From contig JAFSFT010000054.1 of assembly GCA_017435045.1 (NCBI GenBank), forward strand, positions 1-62,212: a stretch of 62,212 nucleotides of DNA, given 5' to 3'. Position 1 is the stretch's first letter, and each line of letters starts with the position of its first letter. The stretch is from Oscillospiraceae bacterium. GTDB taxonomy: Bacteria; Bacillota; Clostridia; Oscillospirales; Ruminococcaceae. Below the pieces are notes generated by a model. The model ran no database searches. It saw only the letters and a program-made list of their open reading frames with translations, and was not told the DNA's origin. Both the position numbers and the translations under genes were made by a program. This document shows, in pieces, positions 42,689-50,662 of this stretch.

Positions 42689-42720
42689 CAAAACCGGCAC
42701 TGATTGCGATGCAGCCTCTA

Positions 42721-42840
42721 CGAGCCTGAAAAACAATCGTCGCATACTTCGACGGCATAAATGCCCTCTTGTCTGCTCGTTGTTTTCCCTTCCTCCGCCT
42801 CGCTGCATCCGCCACTGGCGGCGCTTCGGCTCCGTCGCCC
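42721..42840 (+). repeat. Repeat C, copy 1 (~120 bp)
   Basis: Starts CGAGCCTGAAAAACAATCG and ends GCGCTTCGGCTCCGTCGCCC. Near-identical to 46462-46582 and 62094-62212. Confidence 0.9.
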
Positions 42841-43032
42841 ACGCACAGATGTGTGCGGCAGGCTGACTGCCTCATTGTGCTGGCCCGCCTTCGCACGTCG
42901 GCAGTCACGACCGCCCTGCTCCTAAAAGAGCAGGCCGACCTTTGACGCCAGCCGCTTATTGAAAGGGGGCAAGCCCCCGCAGACATTAAATTTTCCCGAC
43001 AAAGCGGTGAAAATTTAATCGGTCTGCTCCCC
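42841..43032 (+). repeat. Repeat D, copy 1 (~190 bp)
   Basis: Starts ACGCACAGATGTGTGCGGCA. Contains GAGCAGGCCGACC and a long dyad (TTAAATTTT / GAAAATTTAA within GCAGA...TCTGC). Near-identical direct copy at 46959-47155. Confidence 0.9.
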
Positions 43033-43099
43033 CTTGAAAGTATCTTTAGGGTGTTTGGCTTGGCACAGGTAGGTAGGCAAAGTCGGGTAAAAGTAACAA

Positions 43100-44113
43100 T
43101 CAGAACTCCCACTCCAGTTCCGCTTCCCTTACGGCACTGCCGCGGGATGTGGGCAGGGTGGTTTTGCTGTTTTTGCTGTTCTGTTTAAGTATGCTGTTTT
43201 CCCTTTGCAGGGCTGCAAGCTGCTGCTGTGCCTTTGCAAGCTGTGTTATGGCAAAGGCGCCCTCAAGGCTTTCGCCGCCTGCGGCAAGGTGCATTATTTC
43301 CTGGGGAATATGGGTTATTTCGGGGTGGTTTTCCATAAAAATGTCATACTCCTCCAGTTTTTCCTCCTCCCAGCGGCGGTACTGCTGCCTGTCCATAAGC
43401 TGCTGTGTTTTTTCCCTGTCTGCCTGTGCGTTTTCCAAAAGCAGAGTTTTCACATCCTCGGGCAGGTTTTCCTCGCCGCCAAATTGCTGCACAAGGTCGC
43501 TGTGCTTTGCCTGCATACGGCTTTGTGCCATATACTGATGGGCATCCACGCCCATTGCCGCCGCCTGCTGTTCCACAAAGGCAATGCGTGGGTCGGCATA
43601 GGCTTCCTTAAGCCTTGCCATGTACCTTTCTTTCATAGGGGCATAGGCAAGGCCTTTGGCTATATATGCGTTTACCTCGCTCTTTTTTACCTGCCTTTTT
43701 TCGCCCAGCACCTCAAATTCTTCGGGATACATTTCCTCCGCATCGGCCTGCTGACCGTCTGTCTGTTCGGCCTGCTGACCGTCTGCGGTGGCTTCGCTTT
43801 CCGCTTTTTCGGTTTTTCCGTCTGCGGTTTCGTTTTCAGCCTCGTGGGTTTTTCCGTCGGCTGCTTCAAGAACGGTATCTTCCGCTTCAAAATCGGTGTC
43901 CTCCGCTTCAAAATCGGTATCCTCCGCTTCAAAATCGGCATCCTCCGCTTCAAAATCGGTATCTTCCGCTTCAAAGTCGGCATCTTCCGCTTCAAAGTCG
44001 GCATCTTCCGCTTCAAAGCTGATATCGTCCTCAAACTCAACATCGTCCTCAAACTCAAATTCCACTTCCATCTCTGCACTGGTCTGCTGCATAATTTCTG
44101 TGTTTTCTGTCAT
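43100..44113 (-). CDS. Phage scaffolding protein with acidic heptad-repeat N-terminus
   Basis: 337 aa. After ~25 residues come seven or more copies of an acidic heptapeptide (DFEAEDA/DFEAEDT), then a Glu/Gln/Thr-rich linker. The helical scaffold part begins near YPEEFEVLGEKRQVKKSEVN, with a coiled coil near the end (LAKAQQQLAALQRENSILKQ). It guides capsid assembly and is lost afterwards. AAGGAGA upstream. The acidic repeats are unusual for scaffolds. Confidence 0.75.
   Translation of the reverse strand: MTENTEIMQQTSAEMEVEFEFEDDVEFEDDISFEAEDADFEAEDADFEAEDTDFEAEDADFEAEDTDFEAEDTDFEAEDTVLEAADGKTHEAENETADGKTEKAESEATADGQQAEQTDGQQADAEEMYPEEFEVLGEKRQVKKSEVNAYIAKGLAYAPMKERYMARLKEAYADPRIAFVEQQAAAMGVDAHQYMAQSRMQAKHSDLVQQFGGEENLPEDVKTLLLENAQADREKTQQLMDRQQYRRWEEEKLEEYDIFMENHPEITHIPQEIMHLAAGGESLEGAFAITQLAKAQQQLAALQRENSILKQNSKNSKTTLPTSRGSAVREAELEWEF
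43872..44022 (-). repeat. Coding 21-bp tandem repeats in the scaffold gene
   Basis: Seven near-identical 21-bp units (CTCCGCTTCAAAATCGGTA on the plus strand), encoding the acidic heptads. Confidence 0.85.
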
Positions 44114-44145
44114 AAAAATCTCCTTTTCTGCCGCTGGTTTTGCGG

Positions 44146-44337
44146 CTATAAGCTGATTTCCTCGGTTTTGCTGTTGTCAAAAAGGTTAATCCTCTTTTCC
44201 ACAGCACCTTTTTTATATTCACTGCACCTTTTGTTGGTGCAGCCGAATATCAGTACCTGATAGGGAATGCCCTCCTCCACAATTACCTTGCTGTGGAGTA
44301 TTCCAAGGGGTCTTTCGCTGCATTTACATTTGTCCAT
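44146..44337 (-). CDS. Small zinc-ribbon-like phage protein
   Basis: 63 aa. CKC near the N-terminus and CTNKRC further on could hold zinc. The ATG at 44337 lies inside the 3' end of the portal gene (14-nt overlap); no upstream start in this frame has a ribosome site. Small Cys-rich proteins next to the portal are common in such phages; the role is unknown. Confidence 0.65.
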   Translation of the reverse strand: MDKCKCSERPLGILHSKVIVEEGIPYQVLIFGCTNKRCSEYKKGAVEKRINLFDNSKTEEISL

Positions 44338-45982
44338 AGCTGTCCTCCCAGAGTGTGTGTGCCGCAGCCGTGTGCTGTGTGCCTGCTGTATTTGTGTGCG
44401 GCACAGCCGCCCCATCTGCCTGCGGCGTGTCCTGTGCAGCCTGCAAAAGCTGTTCCTGCAAAAGCTGTTCCTGCAAAGGCTGTTCCTGCTGTTTAAGCTG
44501 CTGCAGAATTTTGTTTTTGTTCGGCAGTGCCTTGTCGGGCAGGCTTTCCACAAACAGCCTTGCGTCGGTGATTATGCCCGCCTTGAACAGGTTGTCCATG
44601 GTCTGTATCTGTGCCGCCTCGCTGAAGTATGCGCTGGCGCCGATGTCCACGTTGATTTCCCTGTCGAAATCCAGGGCGGAAAAGTCCACCCAGCCGCCGC
44701 CCTGTGTGCCGCACACCCTTCTTATGCCGTATTTTGTGCGGATGATGTCCAGCACAATGCGGATATAGTCCTCGATAAACTGATAAAAGGAAAGTCTCTG
44801 TAATTCCAGCGGTGCGGCAGAAGCCTTTTGCACCTGAATAAGTGCGGAGGTGTTCTGCGGGTTAACGTTGCCCAGCACCGCATCGTTGGCACCCATAAGT
44901 TCCTTGGTGTGGCTTATGGTACGCTCCACAAGCTGCATTACCTGGTTTGACATATCGCTTGGCTTAAAGCTGCTGGCAAAGGCATCATTGGGGTTGCCGA
45001 TAACCCCCACAACGCCGCCCACGCGGTTGTCCCAGCGGTCAATTTTGGTCTTGTCGTAGAACACCTTCGGGAATGCGTTGTTCTTCTGGTACAAAAGAGC
45101 CATCGCCCACAGCTTGTTGATTTCAATCTGGTTGGGGATAACCTCCTCCACCACACCCACGCCGTGATACTGGTTTTTTATCTTTTCCCAGCTCATATAT
45201 GCAACGGGATAAAGGGAGAGGCCGCTGTCCACAGGGGCGGTGAGCATTGCCCTTTCGGTGCACTGGCAGAACCACACCCTGCCGCCGTGCTTGTACATAT
45301 AGATAAGCACTGTGGTAACATCGTCTGCCTCTGCCGTGCCGGCTGTGCAGCCGTCGGGCCAGATGCGGTCTGCAAGGTGGGGAAACTGCTTTTTAAGGCG
45401 GCTGGTCTGCTCCAGACGGGAGATGATGATGTATGGCTGTTTTTCCACCTCGCCCGTGAGGGGAAAGCCAAAGTGGATGTTGGTGTTGTCGATTATTTCA
45501 AGGTCGATTTCGCCTTTTGTCTGCCCCCCATCCTGTACGCCCTTGCGGGTGTCAAAGCGGACGTAAAGTGCCGTGTCGCCGTCCACCGCCGCATTTCGCA
45601 GACAGCTTCGCAGCTTTACCTTAAGCTTTACACGCTCGTTGATACGCTCCACCTCGGCAGGCAGAATTTCTTCGGCAACAGGCACAGCCTGTGCATCCCC
45701 ATCCGCAGCAGATTCCTCGCCGCTTTGCTTTACAAGTGGATTGTAATTGCGGAATGCAATGCCGATATCGTCCACCACCAGCACCGAGATAAGGTAGTTG
45801 GTAACTCTTTTTACAATGTTAAGCACAGGCTTTGGCAGGTCGGGAGCGTTGACGCCCTCCCACTGTCTGCCGATAAAAAAGTTTTCCTGCTGTTTTACCC
45901 TGCGTTCCAGCTCCAGCCTGTTTTTGTATTCCATATCCTGCTGATATCTGTCCCATACCAGCTTTTCCGTAATGTTGTTCAT
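44324..45982 (-). CDS. Portal protein (P22-like)
   Basis: 552 aa. Sits between terminase and scaffold. QQENFFIGRQWEGVNAPDLP, NIVKRVTNYLISVLVVDDIG, YHGVGVVEEVIPNQIEINKL and NPQNTSALIQVQKASAAPLE follow the portal pattern. The C-terminal ~60 residues are Gln-rich repeats (QPLQEQLLQEQLLQ). It forms the dodecameric DNA gate at the capsid vertex. GGAGTG upstream of the ATG. Confidence 0.85.
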   Translation of the reverse strand: MNNITEKLVWDRYQQDMEYKNRLELERRVKQQENFFIGRQWEGVNAPDLPKPVLNIVKRVTNYLISVLVVDDIGIAFRNYNPLVKQSGEESAADGDAQAVPVAEEILPAEVERINERVKLKVKLRSCLRNAAVDGDTALYVRFDTRKGVQDGGQTKGEIDLEIIDNTNIHFGFPLTGEVEKQPYIIISRLEQTSRLKKQFPHLADRIWPDGCTAGTAEADDVTTVLIYMYKHGGRVWFCQCTERAMLTAPVDSGLSLYPVAYMSWEKIKNQYHGVGVVEEVIPNQIEINKLWAMALLYQKNNAFPKVFYDKTKIDRWDNRVGGVVGVIGNPNDAFASSFKPSDMSNQVMQLVERTISHTKELMGANDAVLGNVNPQNTSALIQVQKASAAPLELQRLSFYQFIEDYIRIVLDIIRTKYGIRRVCGTQGGGWVDFSALDFDREINVDIGASAYFSEAAQIQTMDNLFKAGIITDARLFVESLPDKALPNKNKILQQLKQQEQPLQEQLLQEQLLQAAQDTPQADGAAVPHTNTAGTQHTAAAHTLWEDSYGQM

Positions 45983-46026
45983 AGTTCACTCCAATCTGAT
46001 TTGTATGTCGCACAGATGCTTTGCAT

Positions 46027-46095
46027 GTCACTTTTGGCAGCAAAAGTGACCAAAAGACTTTGTCCTCTGGACGTTACTTTTGTGACCAAAAGTAA
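46027..46095. repeat. GTCACTTTTG-type palindromes (two)
   Basis: 46027-46050 (GTCACTTTTG / CAAAAGTGAC, centre GCAG) and 46073-46095 (GTTACTTTTG / CAAAAGTAA). Confidence 0.85.
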
Positions 46096-46177
46096 GAACC
46101 TTGAAGCTATGCTTCAGAACCTTGAAATGCAAGATTAAATTTGTGTTCTACGCACAAAAGAAATTTGCATTATAATC

Positions 46178-46431
46178 CAAAAGTCCCGCTGATTACGATG
46201 CAGCGGACCCACGTGGGAATATGTACCATATTGCCGCCAAAGCCGTATAGCACTACCGCACACAAGTCCGTGTGCAACGTGCCCGTAACCGAGAAAGTTT
46301 TGCGGCGATACATATTGAATACAAGGGGGCTCTGCCCCCATTCCTCCCCCGATTACATTCGGGAGCTCCACTCCCGAACCCTTGGAAATATCCTTGGACG
46401 ATAAATGCCTCCCCTGTGCAAGGGGAGGTGC
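46178..46431 (-). repeat. Large dispersed repeat E, copy 2
   Basis: Inverted relative to copy 1 at 41298-41560. Together they flank the capsid, scaffold, zinc-protein and portal genes. Confidence 0.85.
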
Positions 46432-46461
46432 CGAGGCACGAGGCGGAGGGATTGCCCCCTG

Positions 46462-46582
46462 CGAGCCTGAAAAACAATCGTCGCATACTTCGACGGCATA
46501 AATGCCCTCTTGTCTGCTCGTTGTTTTCCCTTCCTCCGCCTCGCTGCATCCGCCACTGGCGGCGCTTCGGCTCCGTCGCCCA
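46462..46582 (+). repeat. Repeat C, copy 2
   Basis: Same orientation and almost the same sequence as 42721-42840. Confidence 0.9.
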
Positions 46583-46631
46583 AAAATCACTTTCAAAGCT
46601 ATCGGGTTTGCTTTGCCTTTCACTTTTCGCC

Positions 46632-46826
46632 CTACTTGCCGTGGTAGTTCATAATATTTTCAAGCTGTTTTTCCATTGTCAGCCTGTCGGCTGTGCTGTC
46701 GGCAGGTGCGTTGTGCACCTTTTTTGGCACAAGGTGCCTGTCTGCCGCGCCGCAGCCGACAAAAAAGCCAAGGGCAAAAGCCGCCACAACGGCAAAGGCC
46801 GCCAAAGCCGCAAAAAACACCGTCAT
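46632..46826 (-). CDS. Small phage membrane protein, 64 aa
   Basis: Starts MTVFFAALAAFAVVAAFALG, one membrane helix, then a polar tail (RLTMEKQLENIMNYHGK). The ATG at 46826 has an excellent AGGAGG site; a longer frame to 47027 is repeat sequence. Position between terminase and portal; function unknown. Confidence 0.7.
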   Translation of the reverse strand: MTVFFAALAAFAVVAAFALGFFVGCGAADRHLVPKKVHNAPADSTADRLTMEKQLENIMNYHGK

Positions 46827-46902
46827 ATAAAATTCCTCCTTGTTTATGTGTGTCGGATATTGCTTTGTCTGCCAAAGTAACCAAAGGCTTTGTCCTCTGG
46901 AC

Positions 46903-46925
46903 GTTACTTTTGTGACCAAAAGTAA
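46903..46925. repeat. GTTACTTTTG-type palindrome
   Basis: Arms GTTACTTTTG / CAAAAGTAAC. The preceding CCAAAGGCTTTGTCCTCTGG is shared with 42608-42627 and, in near-identical form, with 46051-46070. Confidence 0.85.
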
Positions 46926-46958
46926 CCAAAAGTCCCGCTGATTGCGATGCAGCGGACC

Positions 46959-47155
46959 CACGCACAGAGGTGTGCGGCAGGCTGACTGCCTCATTGTGCT
47001 GGCCCGCCTGTGCACGTCGGCAGTCACGACCGCCCTGCTCCAAAAGAGCAGGCCGACCTTTGACGCCAGCCGCTTATTGAAAGGGGGGCAAGCCCCCCGC
47101 AGACATTAAATTTTCCCGACAAAGCGGTGAAAATTTAATCGGTCTGCTCCCCCCG
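46959..47155 (+). repeat. Repeat D, copy 2, followed by a hairpin
   Basis: Direct copy of 42841-43032. Immediately after, CGTGTATTTGGGAGC pairs with GCTCCCGAATACACG (47154-47186). Confidence 0.9.
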
Positions 47156-47213
47156 TGTATTTGGGAGCTGTGCTCCCGAATACACGGAAGTATCACTGCA
47201 AAACTTCCAACAT

Positions 47214-48557
47214 TTATGTCCCAAACTCCACAAACCTTTCCACCTGCTTTTCATAGCTTTCCTCCGCCGGCTGTCCTGTGTCTGCCGCTGTGCCACGAAA
47301 AGCTGCAGGCCGTGCCGCCACAAAATACCTTATGGCGTCGGGGCTGTGGGTTATATCGTGGGGGATGTCCGCCACGTCGTTTGGGTTTGCACTGTCAAAG
47401 GTAAGGGCAGGCAGGCAGCGTATAAGCTGGGTGCAGTTTTCAAAAATAACCAGCCTTGCGGTTATGCCGCCCGTCTCATCCGCAAAGGGCTTAAGCCACT
47501 CTTTAAGCAGCAGCCAGCCGCTTTCCCTGTCGTTGCTGCTTTTTGCCAGCATAATGCCGTTTTCAAAAAAGATTTCCGCCACGCTTCTGCCCGTCTCCTG
47601 CCGCCTGTTCCACATATCGGGTGGTGCGTAGAAAAACTCTATCCTTTCGCCCTCGCACAGCTTTTTAATCTCCTGGGCCGCACGGCTTACAATCAGGTTT
47701 GGCCTGCACAGCTCCTTTATCACATACCCTCTGCCCTGTGTGTCCACCGCCACCACATACGCCGCCAGCATATCAAGGCCGTAGTCCATGCAGAAATACC
47801 GCTTCCAGTGGGGCGGCACCGCAAATGGCTTTACGACGTGGATATGAGGGCTGAACTCGGAAAAGAACTGCCCCTCAAAGATGTCCCACCTGCCGTACAG
47901 CAGGGCCTTTCTGTCCTTTTCGGGCAGGGAACGCAGACGGTTTATATAGTCGGGGTCTGTGTCCATAAGGGGTTTATTTTCAAAGACGCTGGCAGGGATA
48001 AACAGCCTTGTGGTGTCGTCCTTTGTACGCCACGAATGCATGGGCGGTGCAGGGTCGATAAACCTTGCCTTTACCCAGCTGTGCCCTATGCCGCCGGGGT
48101 TGGTGCAGCTTTTTACGCACTTGGGATAGCTGTTTGCCCCACGCACACGGGAGATGAGGTAGGTGTACATATACTCGGTAAAGTGGGTAAGCTCGTCAAA
48201 GCGGATAACGTCGTACTGTGCCGACTGGTACTTGTACACATCGCTCTCCCTGTCGCAGTAGCCAAAGTCGATAAGGCTGCCGTTTACAAAGGTGCCCGTG
48301 TGCTTTGTGCCGTTGTAGCGGTAGATGCTGTTGGGGTACAGCTCCAGACTGGTGCGTATAAGGCTTTTTTCCAGCTCGGGAAAGGTGCGGCGCAGTATAA
48401 GCTGCTTTGATGCAGGATATTTAAGGGCGTAGAGCATTGCGTCCATAAGCTGAACGTAGCTTTTGCCGCCCCCTGCCGCCCCGCCGAACAGCGTTTCAAA
48501 AGCGGACGAGCAGCAGAAGGCCTTCTGCTTGTCGCTCATTTTCCAGTTGATATCCAA
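47214..48557 (-). CDS. Terminase large subunit
   Basis: 447 aa packaging motor. Walker A GGAAGGGKS (residues 25-33), Walker B VIRFDELTHF near 116, TNPGG coupling motif, and a nuclease domain starting CMDYGLDMLAAYVVAVDTQG. TTG start at 48557 with GGAGGG six nt upstream. It lies downstream of the small-subunit candidate as usual. Confidence 0.93.
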   Translation of the reverse strand: MDINWKMSDKQKAFCCSSAFETLFGGAAGGGKSYVQLMDAMLYALKYPASKQLILRRTFPELEKSLIRTSLELYPNSIYRYNGTKHTGTFVNGSLIDFGYCDRESDVYKYQSAQYDVIRFDELTHFTEYMYTYLISRVRGANSYPKCVKSCTNPGGIGHSWVKARFIDPAPPMHSWRTKDDTTRLFIPASVFENKPLMDTDPDYINRLRSLPEKDRKALLYGRWDIFEGQFFSEFSPHIHVVKPFAVPPHWKRYFCMDYGLDMLAAYVVAVDTQGRGYVIKELCRPNLIVSRAAQEIKKLCEGERIEFFYAPPDMWNRRQETGRSVAEIFFENGIMLAKSSNDRESGWLLLKEWLKPFADETGGITARLVIFENCTQLIRCLPALTFDSANPNDVADIPHDITHSPDAIRYFVAARPAAFRGTAADTGQPAEESYEKQVERFVEFGT

Positions 48558-48626
48558 ATTTGTCCCTCCAAATCAAATGGGGCTGGCCCACAGGGCATTG
48601 TTTCTGCCGCCGCAGCGGCGGTTTTG

Positions 48627-48650
48627 GTCACTTTTGCTGCCAAAAGTGAC
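48627..48650. repeat. GTCACTTTTG-type palindrome
   Basis: Arms GTCACTTTTG / CAAAAGTGAC, centre CTGC, in the gap before the terminase large gene. Confidence 0.9.
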
Positions 48651-48671
48651 ACACTTTCCCTACTCCTCAAA

Positions 48672-48876
48672 GCCTACTCCTCAAAGCCCGAAATCTGCAC
48701 CCTTATCACCCTGTCGGTGTCCTCGTTCTGCCGGATGCCGCCCACCAGTTCCGCCACCAGCTTCCAGCATGCAGAGAGTGCCTACTCCTCAAAGCCTGAA
48801 ATCTGCACCCTTATCACCCTGTCGGTGTCCTCGCTCTGCCGGATGCCGCCCACCAGTTCCGCCACCAGCTTCCAGG
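48672..48876 (-). repeat. ~97-bp direct duplication of the small terminase gene 3' end
   Basis: 48672-48768 and 48780-48876 differ at only a few bases. The left copy is an orphan fragment encoding the last ~30 residues (WKLVAELVGGIRQ) with no start. Confidence 0.9.
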
Positions 48877-49327
48877 CGGACAAATCGCCTTTTTCCGCCT
48901 TGTCCAGCAATGCGGCGGCAATGCGCCGCTGCCTGTCGCCGCAGGCAAGCTGATTTTTAAGCTCCTGCTGCAGATTTGCCGCTGCACCAAAGCTGCTGCG
49001 GAAGTTTTCCTCTGCCGCTTTTTCCGCAGCAGATTCTTCCGCAGCCGCCTGTGCCTCTGCGGAACTTTCTGCCGCATAGCTTTCCGCTTTCGGCTTATCT
49101 GCAGGATTTTCTGCAATAAAATTTTCCGCTGCAGTTTCTGTGGAGCTGTTCTCTGCCGCTTTTTCCTCTGCCGCCGTTTTTCCCTCGGCTTTCGCCTTAT
49201 CCGCCGCTTCGGTCTTTTTCTCCTCGGCTTTCACATCTGCCGCAGTTTCCTTTGCTTCTGCCGCAGTTTCATTTTCAGTTTCTGCAGCCGCTTTTTCCGC
49301 AGTCTTTTTTCTGCCCAGTGCCGCCAC
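48782..49327 (-). CDS. Candidate terminase small subunit with Ala/Glu-rich N-terminus
   Basis: 181 aa. The first ~110 residues are low-complexity Ala/Glu/Lys (AAEAKETAADVKAEEKKTEA). The last ~65 (QELKNQLACGDRQRRIAAAL, EKGDLSAWKLVAELVGG) resemble small-terminase-like or DNA-associated phage proteins. GTG 49327 abuts AGGGG, so the start is not certain. Position directly before the large subunit supports the call; sequence alone is weak. Confidence 0.55.
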   Translation of the reverse strand: MAALGRKKTAEKAAAETENETAAEAKETAADVKAEEKKTEAADKAKAEGKTAAEEKAAENSSTETAAENFIAENPADKPKAESYAAESSAEAQAAAEESAAEKAAEENFRSSFGAAANLQQELKNQLACGDRQRRIAAALLDKAEKGDLSAWKLVAELVGGIRQSEDTDRVIRVQISGFEE

Positions 49328-49502
49328 CCCCTTTTAAATCGGTAATAAACCGTAAATTGCTTTTTATCACACGCACCCGCCCGCTTGCATCAATGGTGAT
49401 ATTTTTACCCTTAAAGCAGACAAAAACAAAACAGACCCTATCGCCGATAAGGTCTGCCGAAAAAGGCATTTGCTGCCATATGCAGGCTGCGGATACGGGC
49501 AA

Positions 49503-49699
49503 CCTCCCGATAAGAAAACACAAACCCAAAACCCAACACAAAAAAGGCCGCTGCTGCATCGGCAACACTTGCATTACACAAAATAGTAATGCCTGTCTTT
49601 TCCCTGCATCAGCACTTTTTGTGCAAAAACGGGCAAAAGTGTATCCACCAAAGCACTTTACAGTGTTCTGGTGGATATTTATGTTTTCTTATCGGGAGG
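49503..49699. repeat. 197-bp element with perfect 18-bp terminal inverted repeats
   Basis: CCTCCCGATAAGAAAACA at 49503-49520 is perfectly inverted at 49682-49699. Inside, ATCCACCAAAGCAC / GTGTTCTGGTGGAT (49641-49673) forms a further hairpin. It could be a MITE or a long structured RNA. Confidence 0.75.
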
Positions 49700-49732
49700 C
49701 CGCTTTTCTCCGCCGCCGTCTTTGTCCGCTGT

Positions 49733-49824
49733 TCCACGATATTATAATACCACAGACGAATGTGGAAAGTCGTGGAAAAGTGTGGACTTTTGTGGCAGAT
49801 TTTAAAATCTGCCGAAAAAGCGGC
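49733..49824 (-). promoter_or_regulatory. TTCCAC iterons and palindrome upstream of the terminase genes
   Basis: On the minus strand TTCCAC occurs three times and a related GTCCACA once between about 49790 and 49733, near a TATAAT. GGCAGATTTT / AAAATCTGCC (49794-49813) is a perfect 20-bp palindrome. Candidates: late promoter, regulator site, or terminase recognition (pac/cos) site. Confidence 0.35.
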
Positions 49825-49863
49825 ATTGTATGCGCCTTTCACCTGCCATAAAAAACAATGGCC

Positions 49864-49947
49864 GAAGTATGCGAAGATTGTTTTTCATCCTCGTAGAAGC
49901 TGCCTGCCTCAGCGGCAGTTTTGGTCACTTTTGCTGCCAAAAGTGAC
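49864..49947. repeat. Partial inverted repeat C and GTCACTTTTG palindrome
   Basis: CGAAGTATGCGAAGATTG (from 49864) is the inverse of the start of repeat C. GTCACTTTTG / CAAAAGTGAC lies at 49924-49947. Confidence 0.8.
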
Positions 49948-49979
49948 ATAAAAGCATCTTTTGGTCGTGCAAAGCATCC

Positions 49980-50399
49980 CTACGAAGCCTCCTTGCAGTA
50001 CTGTTCCAGCTTTTTAACCGCCATACGCACCTTGCGGTAGACGCCGCTTACGTCCATATTCTCCTCCTCGGCAATGTCTGCCGCACGCCTGCGGTTTATG
50101 TAAAAAGCCAGCAGAATGGCACGCTCCCCGGTAAAATCCTCGGGCAGAGTGTAGATAAGGTCAAACAGCTGTGCCTGCAAAAGCTCCAGCTCGGCCTTTT
50201 TCTCCTCGATTTTCTCCCCCAGGGACAGCACCGTAACCGCCCTGTTTTCGGCAGCATTGCCCCGTGTGCCCTGCACCGCCTGCCCAAAGGAGGGCGACGA
50301 GTACACCTTTGTCTGCTCCGCCTCGCTGTACGCCTTGCGAAGTTCCCATATTTCCCTGTCAATCTTTCTGGCACGCTCCAGTTTTTTTCTTATATCCAT
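49980..50399 (-). CDS. Phage DUF1492/ArpU-type late regulator
   Basis: 139 aa. An N-terminal coiled coil (LERARKIDREIWELRKAYSE) and a sigma-region-4-like helix-turn-helix near the end (AADIAEEENMDVSGVYRKVR) match small phage transcription activators. It probably turns on the late operon that begins immediately after it. AAGGAGTAG upstream. Confidence 0.8.
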   Translation of the reverse strand: MDIRKKLERARKIDREIWELRKAYSEAEQTKVYSSPSFGQAVQGTRGNAAENRAVTVLSLGEKIEEKKAELELLQAQLFDLIYTLPEDFTGERAILLAFYINRRRAADIAEEENMDVSGVYRKVRMAVKKLEQYCKEAS

Positions 50400-50662
50400 A
50401 TTACTACTCCTTTACCTTAACCATTGTCTGCGGATGCCTCCCTCTGACCAGACAGGTGGCAAAATGCCCCAACGCCTCCCCCGCTCACCCTGCCTCCCTC
50501 TGACGCGGGAGGTGGCAAAAATCTTTGATTTTTGTCGGAGGGAGAGACAGTAAACCGCACAGATTTGTGCATTAAAGTTGTGCTTTTCTGTCTCAAAGCC
50601 TGTCGTTGTATGTACAGAAATTACAAAGCAGGTTACCCGCCCCGCTTTGCAAACCTCTGCCG
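50400..50662. other. 263-bp gap with repeat A/F, copy 1
   Basis: CCTCCCTCTGAC hairpin unit (50434-50464 degenerate, 50490-50548 good) then repeat F (50549-50632). The same pair recurs at 51957-52100. Confidence 0.8.
50490..50632 (+). repeat. Repeat A+F, copy 1 (~143 bp)
   Basis: CCTCCCTCTGACGCGGGAGG hairpin, then AAAAATC/GATTTTT, GGAGGGAGAGACAGTAAACC and GTTGTATGTACA. Imperfect direct copy at 51957-52100. Confidence 0.85.

Larger units (their letters stand above)
42542..43099. other. 558-bp repeat-filled gap between capsid and scaffold genes
   Basis: No gene. Contains GTCACTTTTG palindromes, repeat C copy 1 and repeat D copy 1 in tandem. Confidence 0.8.
45983..46631. other. 649-bp repeat-filled gap upstream of the portal gene
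   Basis: No gene. Contains two palindromes, repeat E copy 2 and repeat C copy 2. A 162-aa open frame across it is built from repeats. Confidence 0.8.
49328..49979. other. 652-bp gap with inverted-repeat element and repeated TTCCAC motifs
   Basis: No convincing gene. Holds an 18-bp terminal inverted-repeat element, several GTGGAA/TTCCAC boxes, a 20-bp palindrome, a partial inverted repeat C and one GTCACTTTTG palindrome. On the minus strand a TATAAT is present near 49743. Confidence 0.7.

Noticed and set aside
43872..44022. 21-bp repeats as a CRISPR-like array
   Set aside because: Tandem coding units without spacers inside the scaffold gene.
43205..44260. 351-codon rightward frame over the scaffold gene
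   Set aside because: Shadow created by the acidic repeats read on the other strand.
46135..46623. 162-codon leftward frame upstream of the portal
   Set aside because: Made entirely of repeat families C and E; the same words are translated in other frames elsewhere.
49275..49574. 99-codon leftward frame overlapping the small terminase start
   Set aside because: No ribosome site, crosses the inverted-repeat element, no recognisable motif; kept out although a short protein is not excluded.
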